Of a stretch of DNA of 64,000 nucleotides, positions 24,773 through 35,105 are shown piece by piece (within the stretch, counting starts at the first letter, position 1; the number at the start of each line of letters is the position of its first letter). This DNA comes from Muscardinus avellanarius (Eukaryota; Chordata; Mammalia; Rodentia; Gliridae). The notes beneath the pieces were generated by a model. That model saw nothing but the letters and a program-made list of their open reading frames with translations. It ran no database searches and was not told the DNA's origin. The stretch is from assembly GCA_963383645.1 (NCBI GenBank), contig OY726558.1:180483634-180547633 (forward strand). Reading direction: 5' to 3'. The position numbers and the translations under genes were made by a program.

Positions 24773-24962
24773 TACTGGGGATGGAACCCAGGGGCATTCT
24801 ACCTCTGAGCTGCATCCCCAGCACTATTTTTTTTTTTATTCTTTATTTTGAAACAAGGTCTCACTGAGTTGCAAAGGGTCTCACTAAGTAGTTGAGGCTG
24901 TCCACGAACCAAGATCCTCCCAAATGATGGAATAACAAGTGTGTGTGCCACCACACCTGGCT
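24773..24962 (-). mobile_element. B1-dID SINE, antisense
   Basis: TACTGGGGATGGAACCCAGG at the left, linker with TTATTTTGAAACAAGG, two-unit B1 middle, then GATCCTCCCAAATGATGG (13 or so bases deleted) to CCACCACACCTGGC. Faces the plus-strand SINE at 24341 across the pyrimidine tract. Confidence 0.88.
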
Positions 24963-25604
24963 TTATTTCTACATTTAAACATTTTATTTTGCTATTTTAT
25001 ATTTAGTACACCCAGTTACAAATCTTTGTACTGTTTTAATAACCTAAACTCATTGCTTGCTGGTAAAAAAAAAAAAAAAACAATGCCTTAGAATGCAGAA
25101 TAATTATTTCATCATTTTATTTTTATAGTAATATTTAGGGTCATCAGTGACTATATAAAGAGTAAGATTTGAAACTTTAATTTGTTTCTATATTTAAAAT
25201 ACAAATTGTAAAAAAGTGGCCTTATTACTAATTTTTTCAATGTTTATGACCTTCTCCCTTGAAAAAAAAATTAAAAATCTAAAATTCTTTGCTCAGCAGC
25301 TGTAATGTGATGACAGACTAAATGAGACCAGGGCTGTTTAACTGAAATACAATCCTCACAGCTGGCAAGTGTCAGAACAATCTATTGGAACTGCTGCAGT
25401 TCTCTTTAAAACTATAAAAAAATAAATATGTATTGAGTTTATTGTAATTTTCCTTTTTTATTTTTAAATACATGGTTTGAAATCACACATATGGATGTAT
25501 GCATACATATTCACACACGCATGCAAGTTCAAAGCCCTTAAGAAATAGATGGAAGTATGGCTAGTGTCCTGTACTGAATGAGAAGGAGTAACAAAGACCA
25601 GACA
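24963..25604. other. Unassigned DNA
   Basis: Poly-A at 25064-25080. The block 25290-25400 is unique-looking and balanced in composition. No gene or repeat recognised. Confidence 0.5.
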
Positions 25605-25837
25605 CAGGCTCAACTTTATTTTATTTTTTTATTTATTTATTTTTTTTTTGGTGGTACTGGGGTTCCTGGAAGCCCTTCTACCTCCGGGCTACACTCCCAG
25701 ACCTATTTTATATTTTTGAAACAGGGTCTCTTACGCCAGCGCGGCTGGCTTCGAACCTGCGCGATCCTCCTGTCTCCGCCTCCCAAGCGCGGGGATTACA
25801 AGCGTGCGCCACCACGCCCGGCTCAGGCTCAACTTTA
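25605..25837 (-). mobile_element. Very young B1-dID SINE, antisense
   Basis: The best-preserved copy in the window. The perfect 14-bp duplication CAGGCTCAACTTTA lies at 25605-25618 and 25824-25837. Inside, reading antisense, are TGGTGGTACTGGGGTTCC, GGAAGCCCTTCTACCTCCGG, TACGCCAGCGCGGCTGGC, TTCGAACCTGCGCGATCC and CGTGCGCCACCACGCCCGGC. Around a dozen CpGs survive, unlike older copies, which argues for recent insertion. It has only one internal B1 unit. The TTCGAA near 25750 lies where a pol III B box is expected. Confidence 0.96.
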
Positions 25838-26113
25838 AGTACCAAACCTTTTACATAGGTGAGATAGGATGCATGGGGATGAAAGTAGGAGAATGGCAAA
25901 TACATCACACATCTTGAACATGTAGCTTATGCTTCAAATTTAGATATGTTTCTATGAAAGTGTTGAGGATATCAGTGTGATTTTATTTGTAAGTTGTGCG
26001 ATGAGGAGTACATTAACGAGTGCTGTCATTTCTCTCTCTGTGCTCTCTATATTCAAGGGTTCAGCTAATGAAAAACTGGAGAAATATTTTTCTGTACAGA
26101 AACATATATGGAG

Positions 26114-26116
<3 letters not shown>
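25838..26116. other. Unassigned DNA
   Basis: Short unique stretch between the young SINE and a microsatellite. Nothing recognised. Confidence 0.5.

Positions 26117-26154
<38 letters not shown>
26117..26154. repeat. (AT)n microsatellite
   Basis: About 19 AT units, isolated in unique DNA. Confidence 0.95.
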
Positions 26155-26158
<4 letters not shown>

Positions 26159-26990
26159 TTTTTTCAAAAGGCTATTGTAAATAACTAAATTGCTTTGTCA
26201 TTTCTTTTTTGTGTGTTTATCTTCATTCTAAAATATGCTGAGAGAGCTATAATAAAACCTAGTTTTATTGTTATATGAATAAGTATGTCCAGACTGTATA
26301 GTTCTTTAAAACATGCATTCCAATTATTTACTGTTCTTAAAATTAAGGTAGGTCTTTATTAAACCATTTATACCACATGTTACCCTCCCTTTTCAATTTA
26401 TCTTTATGATTCTGTATATTATACAATGTACATATACAATATACAATAAAATATAATTTTTACTTACCAATGTGCAATGTGCTTTTAGCTTTTACATCTG
26501 ACATTCATTCTCTGAAGTTTCGTGATTTATTACTTTAATGGATGAAGTTTATTGATTATTTTGGCAAGTATAAACACCTACACATAGTCTTTTGTACCAC
26601 TTGATTTTTTCTTTTATTTTTCCCCATTACTATCAAGTTTGTGTCAAGTTAATAGTTATTTTATGGCATTATAAAACTTAATGTATCTTTCTTCTAAATA
26701 ACTTAACATACACATACAAGTCCAAATTCTGTATGAAGAGGAGTTACACTGATCAGAAAAACACAAAACATTTTTCAAGTACAGAACATTTTATATAGGT
26801 AAGATAGGATTCATGGCAGTGGAGTGACTGAACCTACTTCGATAATTGTTATATCTTTGGGGATTTGGGGGCATTGGTTGTTAGAAAAATCTGTGTTATT
26901 TGACTTGTTCTTGCCTTTTTTTTATTGCTGAAGAGCATCTTGTTTGTCCAATTATCTTCCTGTATTTTTTAAGCAATCTTACCAGGAATC
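26155..26990. other. Unassigned AT-rich DNA
   Basis: No gene or named repeat recognised. If the candidate retroviral remnant downstream is real, its upstream part could extend into the end of this stretch (from about 26860). Confidence 0.45.
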
Positions 26991-27443
26991 ATGCATATGT
27001 CAAATGACTCTAACCCTTATATTTGGACATGTAGAATAAATAAGATGACTCATACTGGATCAGGAAACCAGAAGTCAGTCCTTGGCAAATCCTTTGCTCT
27101 AAATGAGATCCATGATTTGATTAATCAGATGAATGAACAAAATTTCATACTATGCCCAGTTACAGCACTTCATGATCTGCCCCTCCCAGTACTAAAATCG
27201 TTTATAGCATTGGACTTCTGCCTTGGCTTGTTCTTCCAATTTTCAAATTTGAACTGTTGCCTAGGATGTCTTTTTTATTTTTATTTTTTTACTTATGAGT
27301 TTGGAACTCTGGAGGCAAATAATTGCCTGAATAGTATCCAAACTACTAATTTTTTAAACTGTATTCATTATACCATTTGGCTGTCTACATTGGGACTAAC
27401 CTTTGTGATTGTGATAATTTCCATATTCCTTATCACTGTCTAA
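26991..27443 (+). other. 150-codon open frame, unrecognised
   Basis: The longest open frame in the window. The first half is polar with mixed charge. The second half is hydrophobic, rich in F, L and C, and ends in a likely membrane-spanning stretch of about 20 residues (around residues 129-149). I do not recognise it. It lies about 0.6 kb upstream of a sequence with LTR-like signals, so a decayed retroviral envelope 3' end is one possibility. Against a host gene: no splice signals, no homologous domain I know, AT-rich surroundings. Chance frames of 120 codons occur nearby, so chance is also possible. Confidence 0.25.
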
Positions 27444-27489
27444 CCCTGTATCTTTGAAACATTATTTATATATTGGATCAAATTGATTT

Positions 27490-27612
27490 GTATGTGAATT
27501 TTTCCGTATGCGGAGGTCCTCATTAAGTAGCTGAGGCTGTCCACGAACCACAATCCTTCTGTCTCTGCTTTGCTAATGCTGGTATTACAAGTGTGCACCA
27601 CCATACCTAGCA
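27490..27612 (-). mobile_element. SINE fragment, antisense
   Basis: GAGGTCCTCATTAAGTAGCT, GAGGCTGTCCACGAACCACA and ACAAGTGTGCACCACCATAC give the B1 half. The dID half is missing; a short AACCCTGTATCTTTGAAACATT at 27442 may be its linker. Confidence 0.78.
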
Positions 27613-27699
27613 ACATTATCATATTAGAAAGCAGAGACAAATCATTTAAACTAAAATTTTGGGTGATGACAAATTAATCACAAAATTACCAAGAAATAA

Positions 27700-28230
27700 A
27701 ATAATGTGCTAACATATTATTTAATTATATGAATCCATAACTTCTAGATTGGAAGACACAATTCTGACTCAAATTGACAGAATAAAAGTTTTACCCTGTC
27801 TATCATCAAATTCCAAGACCTAGACTAGTTTACCAACCTGAAACTCCTTAAGTGAGGGTTCCCTTCAGGAAGCATTATTCAAAATTTATGGCTGAGATAT
27901 TACAAATCATTCCATTTGTCCTCTTTTATGGAAAACTGTCCACTTGCTATGATAACTTAACCAGGGTCAAATAGAACTGTATAGGTTTTGATAGACATAG
28001 ATGTAGTGTTGATATTTTTCTGGATACTCATGATGTGACTGTGTCCATCAATAAAAGTGGAGTACAAAAGACATGAGGTAATAAACTTGAGCACAATTCC
28101 TATATATGAGCAGGTCTTTGGGATACATGAAACCACACTTTTGCTAATCCCCTAATTCTTCATCATAATAAACTTTCTGGCAACCGGAACATCTCTCATG
28201 TTAACTCCTCAAACCATGGCTGGATAGTTA
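27700..28230 (+). mobile_element. Possible solo or 3' LTR, diverged
   Basis: CTATATATGAG at about 28101 (TATA-like) is followed 60 bp later by AATAAA at 28167-28172, with a more pyrimidine-rich end (GGCAACCGGAACATCTCTC) beyond. The spacing fits U3-R-U5. No clean TG...CA ends or target duplication were found, so this is a weak call. Confidence 0.3.
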
Positions 28231-28950
28231 TAAAATAGGTAGAACTAAGTGAAAGCCTCTTTTTGGTCTTTTTTGTTTTTAAAAGAATAGTAAATGAAAA
28301 TTTACTTTTAGCTGGGATAATTCAATAAATACTATTAACAAATGAATACATGCACACACCTGCTCACACTTTTAAAAATGCGGGTGGGCTTTTTTCTTAT
28401 TGTAATTTAATTTATACATTTAGCTTATACAAAGATTTTTTAAGATTCATGAATGCTATGGATTATAGTAAAATTTTACTTGAGCCTGCTTTCTACTATA
28501 CCTACAGTTTAAGGTGCAATATCTTTCCTGCTACATGGACTGTAAATCTTAATATGATTCTACTGATTTAATAAGTACCCTTTTCACTGTACCAGTTATG
28601 CAGGACTTCAAGGAATAGTTTTCTTTACCTGAAAAGAAAAGCAATGTATTTTCTTGAACTTGCTTCCTATCAATATTGACTCTCATTCTCTAGTGCAAAG
28701 ATCTCTACTTCCTTACCATAATAAATATAACACAAATTACTTGTTACATGGATAGTACCATACTGATTAACCTGAGGAAGAGGATGTAGCAAAAATGTTA
28801 GCAAGTAAGTTAGGGCACATACATGGTAAAAGGTGAGAAAGAAAACTCATGAAAATCCAGGGTCCATCATCTTTGGTGAAATTTTCAGCAATAAAATAAT
28901 TTTAAAAATTGGCATGGTATGCTTTCCAAGTTTTTGCTATTTCTACAACC

Positions 28951-28951
<1 letters not shown>
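28231..28951. other. Unassigned AT-rich DNA
   Basis: No recognisable gene or repeat. Confidence 0.55.

Positions 28952-28999
<48 letters not shown>
28952..28999. repeat. (AC)n microsatellite
   Basis: About 24 AC units followed by an interrupted AAACACACAC. Confidence 0.95.
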
Positions 29000-29006
<7 letters not shown>

Positions 29007-29044
29007 ACTTTGATTGGGACCCCTACATTTCAGAGGCAGCATAT

Positions 29045-29265
29045 TAAAAAATATATTCATTTATTTACTTACTTAATTTATCTTGGTACTGAAAATAGAA
29101 CCCATGGATATTCTACCTCTGAGCCCTACTTTTTTTAAATTTATAAATAGGATCCCACTAAATTAGGGCTTCACTAAGTTTCTGAGGTTGCCCTTGAACT
29201 TGCAATCCTCCTGTATCAGCCTTCCAAGTATTAGGGTTATGGGTGTGCACCATCATGCCTAGGTT
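29045..29265 (-). mobile_element. B1-dID SINE, antisense
   Basis: ATTT-rich tail at 29052-29078, TGGTACTGAAAATAGAACCC, then GGATCCCACTAAATTAGG and CCTCCTGTATCAGCCTTCC to GTGCACCATCATGCC. Diverged, CpG-poor. Confidence 0.85.
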
Positions 29266-29284
29266 CAAGGATTTTTTTCTTTCT

Positions 29285-30390
29285 TCTTTTTTATTGGTGT
29301 ATTATAACTATATATCATGATGAAGTTCAGACTGATAGAGACACACCACACTTGGTAAGCCCCCCAACTCTCACTTTGATCTGTCACCTCCCATGCATGA
29401 CATTTAGATTGGCATTGCTAATTTTGTTTATGTACACCGTGTCAATTTAAATGTTTTCTTCATTCAGTCTTCCTTCCCCTACCTGTCTTTCTCCCTAAGG
29501 TCCCTTTCATCCTTTGCACTAGGGTTTCTCCTTTTTCTAGAGACCCTTTCGTATCTCCAATACTTCCTAGCTTTCATATGTGAGAAAAAACATCTGACTT
29601 TTTACTTTTTATGACAAATTTTACTTAGCACAATGTTCTCCAAGTACACTATTTTTTTTTTGCAAAAGCATAGTTTTGTTTTTCTTTATGGCTCAGTAGA
29701 ATTTCATTGTGTGTATATTCCATAATTTTGTAACCCATTCTGTTGGGCATCTAGGCTGGTTCCATACTTTTACTACTGTGAATTATGCTGCTATAAACAT
29801 AACCATCCATGTGTTGCTATAGTATTCTGTTTTCAGTCCCTTTGAATAGATATTCAGAAGTGGTATAGCTGGGTCATATGGTAGATTCATTTCCATTCTT
29901 CTGAGTAATGGCCACACTGATCTCTAAAATATTTGCATTAATTTACAATCCCACAAACAGTGTTTCAGAGTTTCTACTTCCCCAAATCCTCACCAGCATT
30001 TATTTTTATTTATGTTTTTTAATGATTGCTATGCAATTGGGATTAGGTGAGATTCCAGTGCAGTTTTGATTTGTATCTCTCTGATTGCTAATTAAGTTGA
30101 ACTTTTTTTTATATATTTAAGGATATTTGTATTTCTTCTTTCATGAAGTGTCTATTTAGTTTACTTGCCCATTTTTTATTGGGTTACTTACTTATTTGTA
30201 CGTGTAGTTTTTTTAGCAGTAAGCTTTAAGTTCTTTGTACATTCTAGATATTAGTCCTCTATCAGGGTAATAGCTAGCAAAAAAATTTCTCCCAACCCAT
30301 CAGATTTCTCTTAAGATAATTTCTTTTGATACACAAAAGCTCTATAATTTTTAAAATATATTGATGCATTGAAGTCATACATCTTTTAAA
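29285..30390 (-). mobile_element. Antisense L1 3' end: 3'UTR and ORF2 C-terminus
   Basis: Begins with the L1 3' terminus (TTATTGGTGTATTATAACTA), then 3'UTR, then ORF2 C-terminal sequence reversed: CAGTCCCTTTGAATAGATAT, TGGTATAGCTGGGTCATATG, GCATTAATTTACAATCCCAC and ATTCTAGATATTAGTCCTC. At 30360-30385 TTGATGCATTGAAGTCATACATC looks like another L1 3' terminus. Heavily mutated, no long frame. Confidence 0.85.
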
Positions 30391-31305
30391 TATTTCTTTA
30401 TTGGTGCAATGTAATCATACATCTTCAGGGAGTACAGGATTGTAGAGGCAATCATGCACACATCACTCATGTATCCCTCACCCAATTCCCAACTCATTCT
30501 CTACCCCCTCTTTTCTTTTCATGTTTGGCTTAGTGATAGACTTTTATATGTTTGTGAATGTACATAATGCACATCAGGAAATTTACCTCTTCCTCCCATA
30601 CCATCCCCCTCAGTTATGTTTTCTTATTTGTTCATTTATGGTTTTCTTTCTTGTCTAGAGTTTCTCCTATTACCCTTTTTCTCACTATCTTCTGCATATT
30701 AGAGAGAGCACCCAAGTTTTACTTTTTATGACTAATCTCTCTTAGCATAAATTTCCCCAGTTCCATCCATTTTTATGTAAATGACATAATTTTGTTCTTT
30801 TTTATTGCTGAGTATAATCTATTGTGTACATAACCACATAGTTTTGTAATCTATTCATCTGTTGATGGACATCTTGACTGGCTCAATAATTTGTAATTGT
30901 GAATAGTTGGATCATATGGTAGGTTCACTCTTATTCCTCTGAGGATCCTTCATACTGTTTTCCAAAGTGCCTGCAATAATTTGCAATCCCATCAACAACA
31001 TATTAGAATTTTCACTCCACCGCACCCTATCCAGTATTGCTGTTGTTTGTGTTTTGAATAATTGCTATTCTAGTAGGAGTTAGGTGAAATCTCTGGGTAG
31101 TTTTGATTTGCATCTCTCTGATTTCTAATGATATTGAACATTTTTTCATACATTTATTGGTCATTTAAATTTCTTCTTTTGTGAAGCATCTATTTAGTTT
31201 AATTGCCCATTTTTTAGTGGGTTGTTTTCTTACTGCTGAATTTCTTGAATTCTCTGTATAGTCTAGATATTAGTCCTCTATTGGAGAAAGAGTTGGCAAA
31301 CTCTT
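30391..31305 (-). mobile_element. Second antisense L1 3' end
   Basis: Repeats the same layout as the preceding element: TTATTGGTGCAATGTAATCA (3' terminus), a 3'UTR with TCTCTACCCCCTCTTTTC, then CATCTGTTGATGGACATCTT, GGATCATATGGTAGGTTCAC, AATTTGCAATCCCATCAACA and GTCTAGATATTAGTCCTCTA. A stretch around 30895 that should contain the CCTGGGTATCTTTCC region is deleted. Confidence 0.85.
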
Positions 31306-31766
31306 TGTGACATTAAGTCACATGTAAATCCCAATATAATAATACTGGGAGACTTCAACACCCCTCTTACACCTTTAGATCAAACTACTAGGCAAAAGGT
31401 CAGTAAAGATGCCTCAGACCTAAAGAGCACCATAAACCAAATGGACCTATTAGACACATACAGAGTATTCCACCAAATTACAGCAGAGTTCACATTTTTC
31501 TCAGCTGTTCACAGAACCTTTTTCAAAATAAATGTAACATGCTCTCATGTGTCTTTTCAAACCACAATGGAATGAAACTTGAAATCAACTATAAGAAGAC
31601 CCAGCATAACCACATGAACATGTGGAAACTGAAAACCACTCTGCTGAATGAGGAATGGATCATAGAAGAAGAAGTGAAATCAAGAAATTTCTAGAAAATT
31701 TATAGTAATGATTGCCCACATAACAAGAACAGAAAATCACCAAGTAAATATCCTAACACAGATGCC
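31306..31766 (+). mobile_element. L1 ORF2 segment in opposite orientation
   Basis: Plus-strand ORF2 endonuclease/early RT sequence: CTGGGAGACTTCAACACCCC, ACCAAATGGACCTATTAGAC, AAACCACAATGGAATGAAAC (the SDHNG-type endonuclease C-terminal region), ATGAGGAATGGATCATAG. It jumps near 31690-31720 to a later part of ORF2. It lies between two antisense pieces that are nearly contiguous in L1. Confidence 0.8.
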
Positions 31767-32105
31767 AAAGCTCTTTAATTTAATGGAATCTCAGTCATTA
31801 ATCATTATGTTAGTTTTCTGCCCCTTTGGGATAGTACTGAGGAAGTTTCTACCAGTGCGTGTATGTTGGAGCCTTGTCCTATGCCCTCTTCTAGTAATTG
31901 CAAAGTCTGTTTTAATTTCTAGATCTTTGATTCATCCTAAATTGACTATTTTACAGGGGTAGAAGGTGGGATTTATTTCATTTTCCACATATAGGTAAAC
32001 CTGTTTTTGCCAAAAGAATTTGTTGAAAAGGCTATCTTTTTTGCAGAATATGTTTATAGCCCTATTATTTAAAAAAAAAGTCCAGAAATCTCCAGGTTTT
32101 GAATG
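31767..32105 (-). mobile_element. Antisense L1 ORF2 segment
   Basis: AGCTCTTTAATTTAATGGAA, CCTATGCCCTCTTCTAGTAA, TAATTTCTAGATCTTTGATT and GCCAAAAGAATTTGTTGAAA are ORF2 between the reverse transcriptase and the C-terminal domain, read backwards. It would follow the piece ending at 31305 after a gap of about 60 bp. An 84-codon plus-strand frame here is not real. Confidence 0.85.
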
Positions 32106-33221
32106 GAATCCTGAGCCCAAAAAGCCTCTGTAATAATGCCAGGGAAAGTTTCAAGCTCTTTTACTTGACTAGTTTTTATATACCAGCTGGGACAAGCATT
32201 CTATAAAAGTGTGTTTCAAATAGGTATGGTATCTAAGACCTCTCAAGAGCTCAGGCGGAAAATTCACAGAAGAGATCCCTAGGGATTTTAGCTCTTCTTC
32301 ATATGTTTGAGATGCTCATGATAGTTTCTTATGAGGACTTAGTAACTTAATACCTATCCTGGGAACATGAGGTACTTCTATAACCTGAGGTGTCATATTT
32401 AATTTAATTTGAAATTACACTGATCCTCTGTACCAAGTGATAATAACTCCTGTGATGCGGGTAAGCATTGTTTCTCCCCGTCCCCTTAGCTGTCTGCTTT
32501 TCTTCCTCAAACCACATCTCCCTTTTCATGGAAAGTTCTTTGAGTTATTTCTCAGATTTTTTTTTTATTTCTTTGAGTAAACTTTTATTCTTCAGTTAAT
32601 AAAACACATACATCCATGATGTTTAGTACCAGCTTTGTTATTTTGAGAATGAGAGATAGAGACTTAAGGATAGAATGCTTATATCATTTCTCAGAATAAA
32701 TTTAAAATTTAATTGAGAGTATTCATTTAAAATTATAAAAATATATATAAATATGTTTGTATAATATATAAGGTATTATCTGTATATATATATCCCTAAT
32801 TATATGTATGAATGAATATATATATTTTCATGTGCTTGTAATACCTATTGTATACATTTATAAAACACAAACAATATACATGAAAAAAACATTTTTAAAA
32901 TGTTTAAAAGGATATAAAAAATAAAAATATTGGGTAGTTTTCTTTGTGTTTTTTTTCTTTCATTCAAGTTTGATTTTCTTGAAGACCTTGTTGATGAGGT
33001 TGTAAAGAGGTCAATGCTTGTGAAGACCCTTCTTGAATGCAATACTATAAATATTAGACCATGCAATATTTTTTCTTCTGCACATTTATTGATTTATTTA
33101 TTTAAACCAGTAATATATTTATTGATTCATTTGTTCATTTGCTATATTTACATGCCAGATGTTTATTTTATAGCTTTGTCTTTAGAACCAAAAAGCATGC
33201 CTGGCCTAAAAAATATATTTC
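32106..33221. other. Unassigned AT-rich DNA
   Basis: TA-rich patch at 32735-32825. A 106-codon frame at 32930-33250 runs into the next SINE and has no recognisable domain. No gene called. Confidence 0.55.
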
Positions 33222-33440
33222 TAGCTTGGCATGGTGGTATTCTCGTGTAATCCCAGTACCTGGGAGGCTGAGCCAAGACGATCACAGGTCTAGACCAAGC
33301 TCTGAATCTTGAAACATCAAGAATCTCTTCCAAGGCTAAAGGAAAATAGTGTGGGGGTAGGGATTTAGCTTGGAGGTAGAATGTCCCTGAGTTTAATCCC
33401 TAGCACTCTAAATAAATAAATATTTAAAAATAAAAAAATA
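33222..33440 (+). mobile_element. B1-dID SINE, rearranged middle
   Basis: GCTTGGCATGGTGGTATTCT head, GTAATCCCAGTACCTGGGAG, a scrambled middle, then GGGGTAGGGATTTAGCTTGG and GAGTTTAATCCCTAGCACTC with an A/T-rich tail. Confidence 0.8.
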
Positions 33441-33501
33441 ATTTGTGAATGTATTAAAGGGAGAGAGAGGTTATTAGAAACTGAGTAATCATTCCCTTTT
33501 T

Positions 33502-34171
33502 TTCTAAGAACTTCCAGGCTGATTTCCATAGCAGCTGAAGTAGCTTGCAATCCCATCAACAATGTAAAAGATTTCCTTTTTTCCCACATCTTCTCCAGCA
33601 TTTGTTATTATATGACTTCTTTATGCTTACGACTCTGATTAGTGTTAAATGGAATCTCAACATAGTTTTGATTTACATCTTCCTGATGACTAATGATGTG
33701 GAACATTTTTTTCATGTATCTATTGGCCACTTGTACCTCTTCTTTTGTGAGTTGTCTGTTCAATTCATTTACCCATTTCTTATTTAGGTTATTTGTTTTG
33801 CTAGTGTAGAATCTTTTTATCTCTTTTTATATTCTAGATATTTGCCCTCTATTAGAGTGGTAGCTGGCAAAGACATTCTCCTATTCTGAAAGTTACTCTT
33901 TAGGTTCTTGATGGTTTACTTAGATGAGCAGAAACTTTTTAGTTTGCTGCCATTTCACTTTGAATTCTTGCTTTAATTTTCTGTACTTTGGAGGTCTTAT
34001 TGAGAAAGTTACTACTTGTGCCTATATGTTGGAGTGTTGAGCTTATGCCCTCCTCTAATAGCTTCACAGTCTCTTGTCTAATTTCTAAGTCTTTGATCCA
34101 TCTCAAGTTGATTCATGAGCATGGTGAAAGATAAAGATTTAGTTTCATCTTTCTACAAATGGATAGCCAGT
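33502..34171 (-). mobile_element. Inverted 5' segment of a twin-primed L1
   Basis: Antisense ORF2: TTCCATAGCAGCTGAAGTAG, TTGCAATCCCATCAACAATG, TGATTTACATCTTCCTGATG, TTCTAGATATTTGCCCTCTA and GTCTTTGATCCATCTCAAGT, ending GGATAGCCAG at 34170. In L1 order this segment lies just upstream of the plus-strand segment that begins at 34172, with about 55-60 bp missing at the junction. This is the classic signature of 5' inversion. Confidence 0.88.
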
Positions 34172-34541
34172 ACCTGGGTATCCTTCCAAAGGGGTTGAAA
34201 TCAGAGAACTACAGTAACATATGCATACCAATGTTCATAGCAGCACGATTCACAATAGCCAAAATCTGTACCAACTTAGGTCTTCATCAACAGATGAATG
34301 GATTGCTAAATTAATAGGAAATGCACACAATGGAATTCTACTCAGCAATAAAGAACAAAATCATGTAATTCCCAAGAAGATGGGAAGACCTGGAGAACAT
34401 TATTTTGAGATCAGCCAAGCACAGAAAGAGAAGGGACATATATTTTTCTCTAATATGCCCAAACTAGGAGTATTAGTGATACCAGAGGGACTCCAGATAA
34501 TGAAAGGGAAACCTCAGCAAAGCAAGAAAGGAAGGGTAGTG
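34172..34541 (+). mobile_element. 3' segment of the same L1, first part
   Basis: ACCTGGGTATCCTTCCAAAG opens the segment, followed by ORF2 C-terminal sequence (TTCATCAACAGATGAATGGA, ATGGAATTCTACTCAGCAAT) and the start of the 3'UTR (CAAACTAGGAGTATTAGTGA, GGGACTCCAGATAATGAAAG). A 124-codon frame from 34221 covers part of ORF2 and runs on into the inserted LTR. The 6-bp GTAGTG at 34536-34541 is the left copy of the LTR target duplication. Confidence 0.88.
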
Positions 34542-35105
34542 CTGGGATCCAGCCCTACAAGAGTCGAGGTTTGTGTGTTGGTGAGGGGAAGCTAAGGTCG
34601 ATGAGAGAAGAATTGCCACACAAAACCAGATTCAATCTCCATTTTATTAAGGATTTGTTATAATTTTATATTTTATTTTTTGGCAGAAAAGCAAGGGCAT
34701 AGCCATGCAAGCAGGATCTTCAAGGACAGGAAAAGTTTTATTTTTATATAGAGTTTAGAGCAAGGGTGTCAGACATTTAAATAATCATAGTATGCTTTGT
34801 CTCACTTTACAAGGCTGACTCAAACTTAATCTTATACATTGGCCTAAACTAAGGTCAGTTTGAACTTAATGTTTGGCCCAATAACTTTATCCTTGGGAAA
34901 AAAATCTTTGTTGCCTGAGTCTCTCACAAGCCGCTGCCCATAAGTTTTAGTTATAATGCTTATACATAAAATTCCAATTATACAATTTAATCCAAATAAT
35001 CCTAAAATAGTTTTCTGAAGAAAGGAATACTAGACGTACTTCATGGGGGATCTACACCGTTGCAGATCCCCTGATCGAGCTTTCTCAAGATCTGCATGAG
35101 ATTCT
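34542..35105 (-). mobile_element. Solo LTR nested in the L1 3'UTR
   Basis: A 564-bp block absent from the sister L1 at 56.9 kb and flanked by GTAGTG at 34536-34541 and 35106-35111, a 6-bp duplication as expected for ERVK-type integration. On the minus strand it has a TATA-like TATATAAAAATAAAAC (complement of 34737-34752), then AATAAA signals (complements of 34672-34677 and 34643-34648), then a U5-like end at about 34542-34640. No gag, pol or env is present, so it is what remains after recombination between two LTRs. The terminal TG/CA dinucleotides are not clean, so ends are good to a few bases. The ERVK class is inferred from the duplication length; the family is not identified. Confidence 0.75.

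Noticed and set aside
24504..24867. Open frames of 86-115 codons on both strands
   Set aside because: They are translations of the (TTTC)n tract (S/F/L-rich or K/E/R-rich) and of flanking SINE sequence.
32930..33250. 106-codon frame
   Set aside because: Runs into a SINE at its end and has no recognisable domain.
34221..34595. 124-codon open frame with protein-like composition
   Set aside because: It is the L1 ORF2 C-terminus and 3'UTR running into the inserted LTR, not a host gene.
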